From the NCBI RefSeq assembly GCF_015234515.1, contig NZ_JADGMY010000036.1, positions 20,809-84,808 of the forward strand: a DNA stretch of 64,000 nt, read 5' to 3'. The notes under the pieces are model-generated. The model worked only from the letters and a program-made list of their open reading frames with translations. It searched no databases and was not told the origin of the DNA. Numbering within the stretch: position 1 is the stretch's first letter; the number at the start of each line of letters is the position of its first letter. Source of the stretch: Cellulomonas sp. Its GTDB lineage: Bacteria; Actinomycetota; Actinomycetes; Actinomycetales; Cellulomonadaceae. Below are positions 8,124 to 16,788 of the stretch, piece by piece. Position numbers and translations under genes: made by a program.

Positions 8124-10678
8124 GACCGGACCTCCAGGGTGGTGCCGGCGACGAGCACGGCGCGCTCGTCGGCGGAGGCGGGACGCACCTGGCCGCGCTC
8201 GGGCACGTACGCCAGGGACGGGTCGGGGACGTCGGGCGCGTTGACGAACGAGGCGAACCGCTTGAGCTTCTCCGGGTCGTCGAGCGTCGCGCGCCACTCG
8301 TCCTCGTAGTCCTCGACGTGCCGCGCCATCTGCTCGTCGAGGTCGGCGCAGATGCCCAGGGAGTCGTCCAGGACTACCGCCCGCACGCCGTCCAGGCCGC
8401 CCTCGACCTCCTCGATCCAGGGGGCGGTGCGCTGCAGCCGGTCGGCGGTGCGCACGTAGTACAGCAGGAAGCGGTCGATCGTCCGCACGAGCGTCTCGGT
8501 GTCCAGGTCCTCCGCGAGCAGCCGGGCGTGCCGCGGCGTGAACCCGCCGTTCCCCCCGACGTACACGTTCCAGCCCTTGTCGGTGGCGATGACCCCGACG
8601 TCCTTGCCGCGGGCCTCGGCACACTCCCGTGCGCACCCCGAGACGCCCAGCTTGATCTTGTGCGGCGAGCGCAGGCCCCGGTAGCGCAGCTCGAGCATCA
8701 CGGCCAGCGCGACGGAGTCCTGCACCCCGAACCGGCACCACGTCGACCCGACGCACGACTTCACGGTCCGCAGCGACTTGCCGTACGCGTGCCCGGACTC
8801 GAAGCCGGCGTCGACGAGCCGGCGCCAGATCAGCGGGAGCTGGTCGATGCGCGCCCCGAACATGTCGACGCGCTGACCGCCGGTGATCTTGGTGTACAGA
8901 CCGAAGTCGCGCGCGACCTCGCCGACCGCGATGAGCCCCTCGGGGGTCACCTCGCCGCCCGCCATGCGCGGCACGACCGAGTACGAGCCGTCCTTCTGCA
9001 GGTTCGCCATCACGTGGTCGTTGGTGTCCTGGAGCGTCGCCCGCTCACCGTCGAGGACGTGCGCCGGGGCGGTCGTCGCGAGGACGGACGCGACGACGGG
9101 GCGGCAGATGTCGCACCCGCGCCCGTGCGTGCCGAACCGCTCGACGACCTCGGTGAACGTGCGCAGGCCCGCGACCCGGACGGCGTCGTACAGCTGCGCG
9201 CGCGACAGGGTGAAGTGCTCGCACAGCGCGCTGCTGACGGTGACGCCGAGCTTGCCGAGCTCGGTGGCCATGAGCTTCTTCACCAGCGGCAGGCACGACC
9301 CGCAGCTGGTGCCGGCACGGGTGCACGCCTTGACGGCGCCGAGGTCGTGGCAGCCGTCCTCGGCGACCGCGTGCCGGATCGCACCGGCGGAGACGTTGTT
9401 GCACGAGCAGACGCTCGCGTCGTCGGGCAGCTCGAGGTCCGGTGCACCCGCGCCCCCCTCCGGCAGCAGGAACGCGGCGGGGTCGCCGGGCAGCTCGCGG
9501 CCGACCATGGGGCGCAGGCTCGCGTACGCCGAGGCGTCACCGACGAGCACCCCACCCAGCAGGGTCCGGGCGTCGTCGGACATGACCAGCTTCTTGTACA
9601 CCCCGCCCACCGGGTCGGCCCACACGACCTCGAGCGCGCCGGGGGTGCGCGCGAACGCGTCACCGAAGCTGGCGACGTCCACCCCGGCGAGCTTGAGCTT
9701 GGTGGCCGTGTCTGCGCCCGGGTAGACCGCTCCACCGCCGAGCAGCCGGTCGACCGTCACCTCCGCCATCGTGTAGCCGGGCGCGACCAGCCCGATGCAG
9801 GCACCCTGGATGCAGGCGACCTCCCCGACCGCGGACACGTGCGGGTCGTCCGTCAGGCAGGTGTCATCGACGACCACACCGCCGCGCGGGCCGATCGGCA
9901 GCCCGCAGTCGCGGCCCAGCTCGTCGCGCGGCCGCACGCCGGCCGCCACCACGACGACGTCCGCGTCGAGGCGCGTGCCGTCGGCCAGCTCGACCCGGCC
10001 GACGCCGCCGCGACGGTGCGGCACCACCCGCGTCGTCCTCGACTGGGTCCGCACGCCGATGCCGAGGCGGTTGACCAGGCGGCGCAACGCCTCACCGCCG
10101 CCGAGGTCGACCTGGGCGGACATCAGGTGCGTGTCGACCTGCAGCACCGTGGGCCGCGCGCCGAGGGCGTCGAGCGCGCCCGCCGCCTCCAGACCGAGCA
10201 GCCCACCGCCGAGCACGACGCCGCGGACGGACCGCTCCTGCGCGAGCTGGGTGACGTAGCCCCGCAGCGAGGCGACGTCGTCGAGCGTGCGGTACACGAA
10301 CACGCCGTCGAGGTCCGCACCCTCCATCGGCGGCACCCACGCGAACGAGCCGGTCGCCAGGACGAGGTGGTCGTAGCCGAACGTCCGGCCGGACTGCGCC
10401 GTGACCACGCGCGCTGCCCGGTCGACCGCGACCGCCTTGTCCCCCCGCACGAGCGTCACGAGCGGGTCGTCCCACAGCGCCGGGTCCCCGAGCGCGAGGT
10501 CCTCGGGTGTACGCCCGGAGAAGTAGCTGGTCAGGGCGACGCGGTCGTACGGGCGTCGGGGCTCCTCGGCCAGGACCGTGACCCGCCAGGCCCCGGTGGT
10601 GTCGCGGTCGCGCAGCGCCTCGACGAGGCGTTGCGCCACCATGCCGCCGCCGACGACGACGAGGTGACGGGGGTCCAT
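8120..10678 (-). CDS. nirB: NADH-dependent assimilatory nitrite reductase large subunit NirB
   Basis: 852 residues, the usual length. Order of domains: FAD-binding Rossmann (VVVGGGMVAQRLVEAL), NAD-binding (GVVLGGGLLGLEAAGAL), a [2Fe-2S] BFD-like domain (CSCNNVSAGAIRHAV and CTRAGTSCGSC near residues 420-460), and a sulfite/nitrite reductase half with the siroheme-[4Fe-4S] cysteines in KSCVGSTWCRFG and GVSGCARECAEARG. It reduces nitrite to ammonium in the cytoplasm. AGGAGG lies just before the ATG. It heads a five-gene operon with siroheme genes. Its promoter shares spaced boxes with that of narK (see 10742-10796). Confidence 0.93.
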   Translation of the reverse strand: MDPRHLVVVGGGMVAQRLVEALRDRDTTGAWRVTVLAEEPRRPYDRVALTSYFSGRTPEDLALGDPALWDDPLVTLVRGDKAVAVDRAARVVTAQSGRTFGYDHLVLATGSFAWVPPMEGADLDGVFVYRTLDDVASLRGYVTQLAQERSVRGVVLGGGLLGLEAAGALDALGARPTVLQVDTHLMSAQVDLGGGEALRRLVNRLGIGVRTQSRTTRVVPHRRGGVGRVELADGTRLDADVVVVAAGVRPRDELGRDCGLPIGPRGGVVVDDTCLTDDPHVSAVGEVACIQGACIGLVAPGYTMAEVTVDRLLGGGAVYPGADTATKLKLAGVDVASFGDAFARTPGALEVVWADPVGGVYKKLVMSDDARTLLGGVLVGDASAYASLRPMVGRELPGDPAAFLLPEGGAGAPDLELPDDASVCSCNNVSAGAIRHAVAEDGCHDLGAVKACTRAGTSCGSCLPLVKKLMATELGKLGVTVSSALCEHFTLSRAQLYDAVRVAGLRTFTEVVERFGTHGRGCDICRPVVASVLATTAPAHVLDGERATLQDTNDHVMANLQKDGSYSVVPRMAGGEVTPEGLIAVGEVARDFGLYTKITGGQRVDMFGARIDQLPLIWRRLVDAGFESGHAYGKSLRTVKSCVGSTWCRFGVQDSVALAVMLELRYRGLRSPHKIKLGVSGCARECAEARGKDVGVIATDKGWNVYVGGNGGFTPRHARLLAEDLDTETLVRTIDRFLLYYVRTADRLQRTAPWIEEVEGGLDGVRAVVLDDSLGICADLDEQMARHVEDYEDEWRATLDDPEKLKRFASFVNAPDVPDPSLAYVPERGQVRPASADERAVLVAGTTLEVRS

Positions 10679-10741
10679 GGGGCCTCCTGGTGCGATCCGG
10701 CGCGGGCCCTGCGGGCGAGCGCGGGGTGGGACGTGTCGACG

Positions 10742-10796
10742 ACGCTACGAACCGGCCGTTTCGGGCAGGCACCCGGACCCGTTTCGGCCCCGGAAC
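10742..10796 (-). promoter_or_regulatory. nirB promoter with conserved boxes shared with narK
   Basis: Read on the minus strand: GTTCC (10796-10792), 6 bases, GAAAC (10785-10781), 18 bases, GAAAC (10762-10758), 10 bases, TAGCGT (10747-10742) as the -10. There is no TTGACA-like -35, as expected for an activated promoter. The boxes resemble half-sites of actinobacterial nitrogen regulators such as GlnR, but the spacing is not the GlnR consensus. The narK upstream region has the same arrangement with identical spacing. Confidence 0.5.
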
Positions 10797-10861
10797 TTTT
10801 CCCTCTCACGGGTCGCGGACCCCATGTGAGGGCCGGCCTGGCAGGGCACCGCCGCACGACC

Positions 10862-10867
10862 TAGCGT
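10862..10867 (+). promoter_or_regulatory. -10 box of a leaderless transcript
   Basis: TAGCGT lies exactly 12 to 7 bases before the ATG at 10874, and no ribosome binding site is present, so transcription probably starts at the A of the start codon. Confidence 0.5.
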
Positions 10868-10873
10868 GGCGCC

Positions 10874-12457
10874 ATGACGCAGCCGCGCGTGGACGCACGC
10901 CCCGGGCGTCCGGCCGGTCGCGACGACCTGCGTGCAGCCGTCGCCGGTCTCGCCGCCGGGGCGGTGACCGTCGGCGTCGGTGCGCTGCTCGCCGTGCTGG
11001 CGGGCCCGTCCAGCGACCCTCTGGTCGCGGTCGGTGCGGCGTTCGTCGACGCGACGCCCGGGTGGCTGAAGGACTGGGCCGTCGCCCTCTTCGGGACCGC
11101 CGACAAGGCGGCCCTCGCCGTCGGCGAGGCACTGGTCCTCGCCGTGCTCGCCGCCGCGGCCGGCGTCCTCGCGCGGCGGCACTGGACCGCGGGTGCGGTC
11201 GTCGTCGTGGCCCTGGGCGGGCTCGCCGCGCTGGCGGCGACCACCCGAGCCGATGCGGGGCCCCTCGCGGCGGCGCCCGCGCTGGCGGGCGCCGCGGCCG
11301 GGCTGTGGGTGCTGAGCTGGTTGCTCGCACGCCTGCCCCTGCCCGCGAGCCCCGCCGGGTCGAGCGCGCCGGAGCTGGGTGCGCGGGAGCCCGGGAGGCG
11401 GGTGTTCCTGCAGGCCGCGGCGCTCGTCACGGCCGCGGGCGTCATCGGCACCGTCGTGGGCCGGGTCGCCGCCGGCGGGGCCCGCAGCGCGCAGGCGATC
11501 CGTGCGGCGCTGAAGCTCCCCGCACCCGCGCGCCCGGCACCCGCGCCCCCCGCCGCAGTCGACGTGGGGGTCGCCGGCGTCGAGCCGTGGGCGACACCGG
11601 TCGAGGAGTTCTACCGCATCGACACCGCGATCGTCGTGCCACAGGTCGACCCCGCGCGCTGGCGGCTGCGCGTGCACGGCATGGTCGAGCAGGAGGTCGA
11701 GATCGGCTGGGACGAGCTGCTCGCGAGCGACCTGGTCGAGGCCTGGGTGACGCTCGCGTGCGTGTCGAACCCCGTCGGTGGGGGCCTCGTCGGCAACCAA
11801 CGGTGGCTCGGCCTGCCCGTGCGGGACGTGCTGGCCCGGGCCGTGCCAACACCCGACGCCGACATGGTCCTGTCGCGCAGCGTCGACGGGTTCACGGCGT
11901 CGACGCCGATCGAGGCCCTCACCGACGAGCGCGACGCGCTCCTGGCGATCGCGATGGACGGGGCGCCGCTGCCGCCGGAGCACGGGTTCCCCGTCCGGCT
12001 CGTCGTGCCCGGGCTGTACGGCTACGTGTCGGCGACCAAGTGGGTCACCGAGCTCGAGGTCACGCGCTTCGACCGCGCGGAGTCGTACTGGACGACGCGC
12101 GGCTGGTCGCCGCGCGGGCCCGTCAAGACGCAGTCGCGCATCGAGGTCCCACGCCCGGGCGCCGACGTGCCGGCGGGCGACGTCGTGGTCGCCGGCACCG
12201 CGTGGGCGCAGCACCGGGGGGTCGAACGCGTGCAGGTGCGCGTCGACGACGGGCCGTGGCAGGACTGCGACCTGGCCGCCGACGGGGGCGTCGACACGTG
12301 GCGGCAGTGGCGCTGGGCCTGGCGCGACGCCCCGACGGGTGAGCACCTCCTGGCGGTCCGCGCGTGGGACCCCGAGGGCCCGCAGACCGGCGTCCCCGCA
12401 GGCGCGGTGCCCGACGGCGCCAGCGGCTACGACACGCTCGTCGTCACGATCGCCTGA
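10874..12457 (+). CDS. Membrane-anchored molybdopterin-dependent oxidoreductase (sulfite oxidase family)
   Basis: 527 residues. The N-terminal ~190 residues contain four to five hydrophobic segments (AVAGLAAGAVTVGVGALLAVLA, ALVLAVLAAAAGVLA, TAGAVVVVALGGLAALAA, AAPALAGAAAGLWVLSWLLA), then an RRVFLQAAALV stretch like a twin-arginine-type or stop-transfer segment. Residues ~235-420 form the oxidoreductase molybdopterin-binding domain, with the likely Mo-ligand Cys in TLACVSNPVGG and GVPVRD-like LPVRDVLA. The end is an immunoglobulin-like dimerisation domain (VVAGTAWAQHRGVERVQVRVDDGPW). The substrate is unknown. The gene is divergent from nirB, so it may belong with the Mo genes, not with nitrite reduction. 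Confidence 0.82.
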   Translation: MTQPRVDARPGRPAGRDDLRAAVAGLAAGAVTVGVGALLAVLAGPSSDPLVAVGAAFVDATPGWLKDWAVALFGTADKAALAVGEALVLAVLAAAAGVLARRHWTAGAVVVVALGGLAALAATTRADAGPLAAAPALAGAAAGLWVLSWLLARLPLPASPAGSSAPELGAREPGRRVFLQAAALVTAAGVIGTVVGRVAAGGARSAQAIRAALKLPAPARPAPAPPAAVDVGVAGVEPWATPVEEFYRIDTAIVVPQVDPARWRLRVHGMVEQEVEIGWDELLASDLVEAWVTLACVSNPVGGGLVGNQRWLGLPVRDVLARAVPTPDADMVLSRSVDGFTASTPIEALTDERDALLAIAMDGAPLPPEHGFPVRLVVPGLYGYVSATKWVTELEVTRFDRAESYWTTRGWSPRGPVKTQSRIEVPRPGADVPAGDVVVAGTAWAQHRGVERVQVRVDDGPWQDCDLAADGGVDTWRQWRWAWRDAPTGEHLLAVRAWDPEGPQTGVPAGAVPDGASGYDTLVVTIA

Positions 12458-12542
12458 CGCCCCCCGGCCTCCCCAAGCGCCAGTCTCGCGACACCGAGGA
12501 ATCCGGGCCACCAGACCCCACCGACCGCAGTCTCACGAGCCT

Positions 12543-12570
12543 GGGTTGTGGGGGTGGGGGGTGGGTGGGG
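12543..12570 (+). other. G-rich tract between convergent genes (possible G-quadruplex)
   Basis: Four or more runs of three to six G separated by one to four bases lie between the oxidoreductase and the nitrate reductase stop codons. This fits the G3+N1-7 pattern for a quadruplex. The same 113-base gap also contains CAGTCTCGCGAC and CAGTCTCACGAG, a near-repeated 12-mer. No classical terminator hairpin is evident. Confidence 0.4.
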
Positions 12571-15500
12571 TCAGTAGACGTCGCGGGCGTAGCGGCGGGT
12601 CGCGGTGAGGCGCTTGACGTACGCGGCAGCGGCCGACGCGTCGAGGCCACCGTGGCGCTGGATGACATCGCGTAGGGCCGCGTCGACGTCCGGCGCCATG
12701 CGGGCCGCGTCGCCGCAGACGTACACGTGCGCGCCGCGTTCGAGCCAGTCCCACAGCGCGGGGCCGTGCTCGCGCAGCCGGTCCTGGACGTAGACCTTCT
12801 GCCGCTGGTCGCGCGAGAACGCGGTGTCCAGGCGCGTCAGGACGCCGGAGCCGCGCCACGCGTCGAGCTCCTCGCGGTACCAGAAGTCGGTGGCCGCGTG
12901 CTGCTCGCCGAAGAGCAGCCAGTTGTCCCCGGCGTGCCCGCGCGCCTCGCGCTCGGCGAGGAACCCGACGAACGGCGCGACGCCGGTCCCCGGTCCGATC
13001 ATGACCGCCGGCGCCGTCGGGTCGGACGGTGGGTGGAAGTGGGCGCTCGGCTGCACGTGGACGCTCACCTCCGCGTCCGGGGACGTGTCGGCCAGGAACG
13101 TCGAGCACGTGCCGCCACGGGGCCGCCCGCCAGGGCTCGCGTACCGCACGACCGACACCGTCAGACGCACCCGCTCCGGGTCGACCAGCGGGGTCGAGGA
13201 GATCGAGTACGCGCGGGGCTGCAGGGTGCGCAGCGCGTCGACCCACTCCTGGGCCGTGGCCTCCACGCGGTGCTCCGCCACGACGTCCACGACACCGCGG
13301 TCCCACGTCCACGCCGCGAGGTCGTGCCGGTTCTCGCTGCGCAGCAGCCGTCGAAGGTCGGCACCGGTGGTGCCCGCGGCGCGCTCCGCGACGAAGCGCA
13401 GCAGGGCCGCGGTCGGGCGGCCCAGGTCCAGAGCGGTGCGCAAGGCGTCGTGCAGCGGGCGGGTGACGCCGTCGAGCACGACGGGGCTGTCGGCGTCCAG
13501 GCGGGTCACGTCGAGCCACTCGTCGACGAGTGCGAGCGGTGTCACGGGCCGGACAGCCAGCGCGTCACCCGCGCGGTAGGTCACGGGCAGGGGGCTGGAC
13601 GACGTGTCGAGCAGGACCTCACGCACCTCCTTGGCCGACCCGGGTTCGCCCAGACGACGACGCCCGACGAGGCGCGCGGTGCCCGGTGCCGCGCGTGTGG
13701 CACGCGTCGCGCCGGCCTCCTGCGGAGACACGAGAGGCGCGCTCGTCACCGCACCGCGGCGTGCGGTGCCGTCCGCGGCCTCGGCCCCCGGCCCGCCTGC
13801 GAGCGCCGCGACGAGGGTCGTGACCCACCGCTCGACGGCGTCGTCGTCACCGGGCTCGCGGTCCAGCCGCTCGACCAGGCGCTGTCCGCCCAGCTCGGCG
13901 AGCCGGTGGTCGAGACGGCGCCCGTGCCCGCAGAACCGGTCGTACGCCGGGTCGCCGAGCGCGAGCACCGCGAAGCGCGCGCCGGCGAACGACGGCGCCT
14001 GCGGGTCGGCGAGCAGCTCCCACATCGCCGTGCCGTTGTCGGGGGCGTCGCCGTCGCCGAACGTGCTGGTCACCAGGACGACGTCGGCGTGCCGCGGCAG
14101 GTCGTCGAGAGCGTCGTCCATCGCGACGATGCGCGGTGAGCACCCGGCGTCGGTGAGGCGGTGCGCGACGGTGCGCGCGACGTCCTCCGCCGTCCCCGTC
14201 TGCGAGGCCCACAGGACCGTCACGGTGCGGGTCGCCGTCTCCGGCGCGGGCTCCCGCGGCGCCCGCGAGAACATGCCCGCCAGCACGCCGTCGACCCACA
14301 GCGCGTGGTCCCCCCGCAGCGGTGCGGTCGGCGGCAGCACAGGCGTGCCGGGAGGTCCGCCACCGAGCCCGGCGAGGAAGCCCGCGAGGTAGCGGCGCTC
14401 GTCGTCCCCGAGCACGGGCGGGGCGACCTCGTCGACGCCGAGCGCGGCCGCGAGCGCGCGCATCGTCGCCGGGCCGTCGAACGTCGCGGCGTCCTTGACA
14501 GACGCGGCCACCTCGCCCGGCACGGCGCCCTCGCCCGGCACCCCGCCGGTCCTCGGCCCGCCCACGACCTCGCGGGCCGGTGCCTCGTCGGGCGTCACGA
14601 CCACGACCGGCGTCAGCGCGACCGCGCACGCCTTGAGCTCGGGCTGGAACGACAGCGGGTCGACGGCGTCGTTGGTGACGGCGTTGACAGCCAGGTACTC
14701 CCCGAAGACGTCGTTCCAGTGGAAGGGCGCGAAGCACGTGCCGGGCGGCACGCGGTCGGTGACGACGACGGGCAGCACGGCGCGCCCCCGGCGCGACGCG
14801 ACCTCGACGGGCGCGCGGTCCACGATCCCCAGGTGTGCCGCGTCCTGCGGGTTGACCTCGACGAACGGCCCGGGCTCGAGCCTGTTGAGCGCCGGCACCT
14901 TGCCCGTCTTCGTCATCGTGTGCCACTGGTGCTGCACGCGACCGGTCGTGAACCAGAAGGGGTGGTCGTCGTCGGGCGTCTCGGCCGGGTCGGCGTGCGG
15001 GCGGGCGTGGAAGACCGCGCGCCCCGTGGGTGTCGCGAAGGCCAGGCGCGGGCGCGTGCCGTCGGCGTGGGTGAGCAGGGGCTGGTGCTCGCCGTCGTTG
15101 AGGTAGCGCACAGGGTTGCGCGCGGGCGCGTCGGGTGACGAGCAGGGCCACTGCACGGGCTCGCGGCGCAGCCGGTCGTACGTGACGCCGCGCAGGTCGT
15201 ATCCGGTGCGCGGGTTGGACGCCTGCCGCAGCTCCTCGAAGACCTCCTGCGGCGAGCCGTACGCGAACCCCTCGTAGCCCATGGCGGTCGCCACCCGGGC
15301 GACGAGCTGCCAGTCGGGCAGCGCCTGACCGGGTGCGGCCAGCGCACGGCGCGCGAGGGTCATGGTGCGCTCGGAGTTCACCATGACGCCGTCGGCCTCC
15401 GACCACATGGCGGCGGGCAGCACGACGTCCGCGTAGGCGTTGGTCTCGGTGTCCGCGAACACGTCCTGCGTGATGACGAGCTGGGCGCGCTCCAGCCCCT

Positions 15501-16788
15501 CGATGACGGTGCGGCGGTTGCCGACCGAGGCCACCGGGTTGGTGCAGATCACCCAGCACGCGCGGATCTCGCCGTCGGCCATGCGCCGGAACATGTCGAC
15601 GGTGCCGGTGCCCACGCCGTCCGCCCGGATCGTGCCGCGGGGCACGCCCCACAGGTCCTCGCAGAAGGCGCGGTCCTCGGGGTCCAGCACGGTGCGCTGC
15701 CCGGGAAGACCGGGGCCCATGTACCCCATCTCACGCCCGCCCATGGCGTTGGGCTGCCCCGTCAGGGAGAACGGCCCACTCCCCCGCCGCCCGATCGCGC
15801 CGGTCGCGAGGTGGAGGTTGACCAGCGCGTTCGTGCTCCACGTCCCGTGCGTCGACTGGTTCAGGCCCATCGTCCAGCAGGACACCCAGTCCCGCGCCCC
15901 GGCGATGAGGTCGGCCGCGGCGCGCAGGTCCGCCGCGGGCACGCCCGTGAGCCGCTCGACGACGTCCGGCGGGTAGTCGGCGACGAACGCCGGCATCTGC
16001 TCCCAGCCCTGGGTGTGCTCGGCGACGAACTCCTCGTCGACCGCACCCGCCTCGACGAGCAGGTGGAGCAGCCCGTTGAGCAGCGCGAGGTCCGACCCCG
16101 GGCGCACCTGCAGGAACAGGTCGGCCTTGTCGGCGGTCGCGGTCCGGCGCGGGTCGACGACGATCAGCTTCGCCCCGGCCTTCACCCGGTCGAGCAGGCG
16201 CAGGAACAGCACGGGGTGGCAGTCGGCCATGTTCGCACCGACGAGCAGGAACACGTCGGCGTGGTCGAGGTCCTCGTAGGAGCCGGGCGGGCCGTCGGAG
16301 CCCAGCGACAGCTTGTAGCCCGTGCCTGCGCTGGCCATGCAGAGCCGCGAGTTCGACTCGATCTGGTTGGTGCGCCAGAAGCCCTTCGCCAGCTTGTTGG
16401 CGAGGTACTGGGCCTCGATGCTCATCTGCCCGGACACGTACAGCGCGATCGCGTCGGGCCCGTCGCGGTCGAGGATCTCGCGCAGCCGGTGCGCGACCGT
16501 CGCGATCGCCGCGTCGACGTCGACCGGCACGGGCTCGGTGCCGCGCTCGGTGCGCACGAGCGCGGTCGTCAGCCGCCCGCCCGCGGCGAGCATCGTGGCG
16601 CTCGTCGCGCCCTTGGTGCACAGCCGCCCGGCGTTCGCGGGGTGCGACCGGTCGCCGCTCGCGCGACGCACCGTGCCGTCGTCGCCGACGTCGAGCACGA
16701 TGCCGCAGCCCACTCCGCAGTACGAGCACACGGTCGCGACCTGGGTCGCGGCCGTGCGCTCGTCCTGCGCCGTCGTCGTGAGCGTCAT
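12571..16788 (-). CDS. Assimilatory nitrate reductase fused to a CysJ-type flavoprotein reductase (NasC-CysJ)
   Basis: 1405 residues; ATG overlaps the narK stop. The N-terminal ~700 residues are a bis-MGD molybdoenzyme: cysteines of the [4Fe-4S] cluster in CSYCGVGCG (21-28) and GRLCTKG, then AGTGYKLSLGSDGPPGSYED, the Mo-cofactor loops and a C-terminal dinucleotide-binding domain (FEVN-like FVEVNPQDAAHLG). From about residue 855 comes a flavodoxin domain (VLWASQTGTAED), an FAD domain (RAYSISSTP, ~1190) and an NADPH domain (MIGPGTGVAPFVGF ~1263, YVCGDAARMAPDV). One chain can thus take electrons from NADPH to nitrate. Such fusions are known in actinobacteria. Downstream of narK in an operon. Confidence 0.92.
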   Translation of the reverse strand: MTLTTTAQDERTAATQVATVCSYCGVGCGIVLDVGDDGTVRRASGDRSHPANAGRLCTKGATSATMLAAGGRLTTALVRTERGTEPVPVDVDAAIATVAHRLREILDRDGPDAIALYVSGQMSIEAQYLANKLAKGFWRTNQIESNSRLCMASAGTGYKLSLGSDGPPGSYEDLDHADVFLLVGANMADCHPVLFLRLLDRVKAGAKLIVVDPRRTATADKADLFLQVRPGSDLALLNGLLHLLVEAGAVDEEFVAEHTQGWEQMPAFVADYPPDVVERLTGVPAADLRAAADLIAGARDWVSCWTMGLNQSTHGTWSTNALVNLHLATGAIGRRGSGPFSLTGQPNAMGGREMGYMGPGLPGQRTVLDPEDRAFCEDLWGVPRGTIRADGVGTGTVDMFRRMADGEIRACWVICTNPVASVGNRRTVIEGLERAQLVITQDVFADTETNAYADVVLPAAMWSEADGVMVNSERTMTLARRALAAPGQALPDWQLVARVATAMGYEGFAYGSPQEVFEELRQASNPRTGYDLRGVTYDRLRREPVQWPCSSPDAPARNPVRYLNDGEHQPLLTHADGTRPRLAFATPTGRAVFHARPHADPAETPDDDHPFWFTTGRVQHQWHTMTKTGKVPALNRLEPGPFVEVNPQDAAHLGIVDRAPVEVASRRGRAVLPVVVTDRVPPGTCFAPFHWNDVFGEYLAVNAVTNDAVDPLSFQPELKACAVALTPVVVVTPDEAPAREVVGGPRTGGVPGEGAVPGEVAASVKDAATFDGPATMRALAAALGVDEVAPPVLGDDERRYLAGFLAGLGGGPPGTPVLPPTAPLRGDHALWVDGVLAGMFSRAPREPAPETATRTVTVLWASQTGTAEDVARTVAHRLTDAGCSPRIVAMDDALDDLPRHADVVLVTSTFGDGDAPDNGTAMWELLADPQAPSFAGARFAVLALGDPAYDRFCGHGRRLDHRLAELGGQRLVERLDREPGDDDAVERWVTTLVAALAGGPGAEAADGTARRGAVTSAPLVSPQEAGATRATRAAPGTARLVGRRRLGEPGSAKEVREVLLDTSSSPLPVTYRAGDALAVRPVTPLALVDEWLDVTRLDADSPVVLDGVTRPLHDALRTALDLGRPTAALLRFVAERAAGTTGADLRRLLRSENRHDLAAWTWDRGVVDVVAEHRVEATAQEWVDALRTLQPRAYSISSTPLVDPERVRLTVSVVRYASPGGRPRGGTCSTFLADTSPDAEVSVHVQPSAHFHPPSDPTAPAVMIGPGTGVAPFVGFLAEREARGHAGDNWLLFGEQHAATDFWYREELDAWRGSGVLTRLDTAFSRDQRQKVYVQDRLREHGPALWDWLERGAHVYVCGDAARMAPDVDAALRDVIQRHGGLDASAAAAYVKRLTATRRYARDVY

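Noticed and set aside
10758..10796. Canonical GlnR operator
   Set aside because: GAAAC boxes are present but the spacing is N18, not the 6-5-6 pattern; only a generic regulator is claimed.
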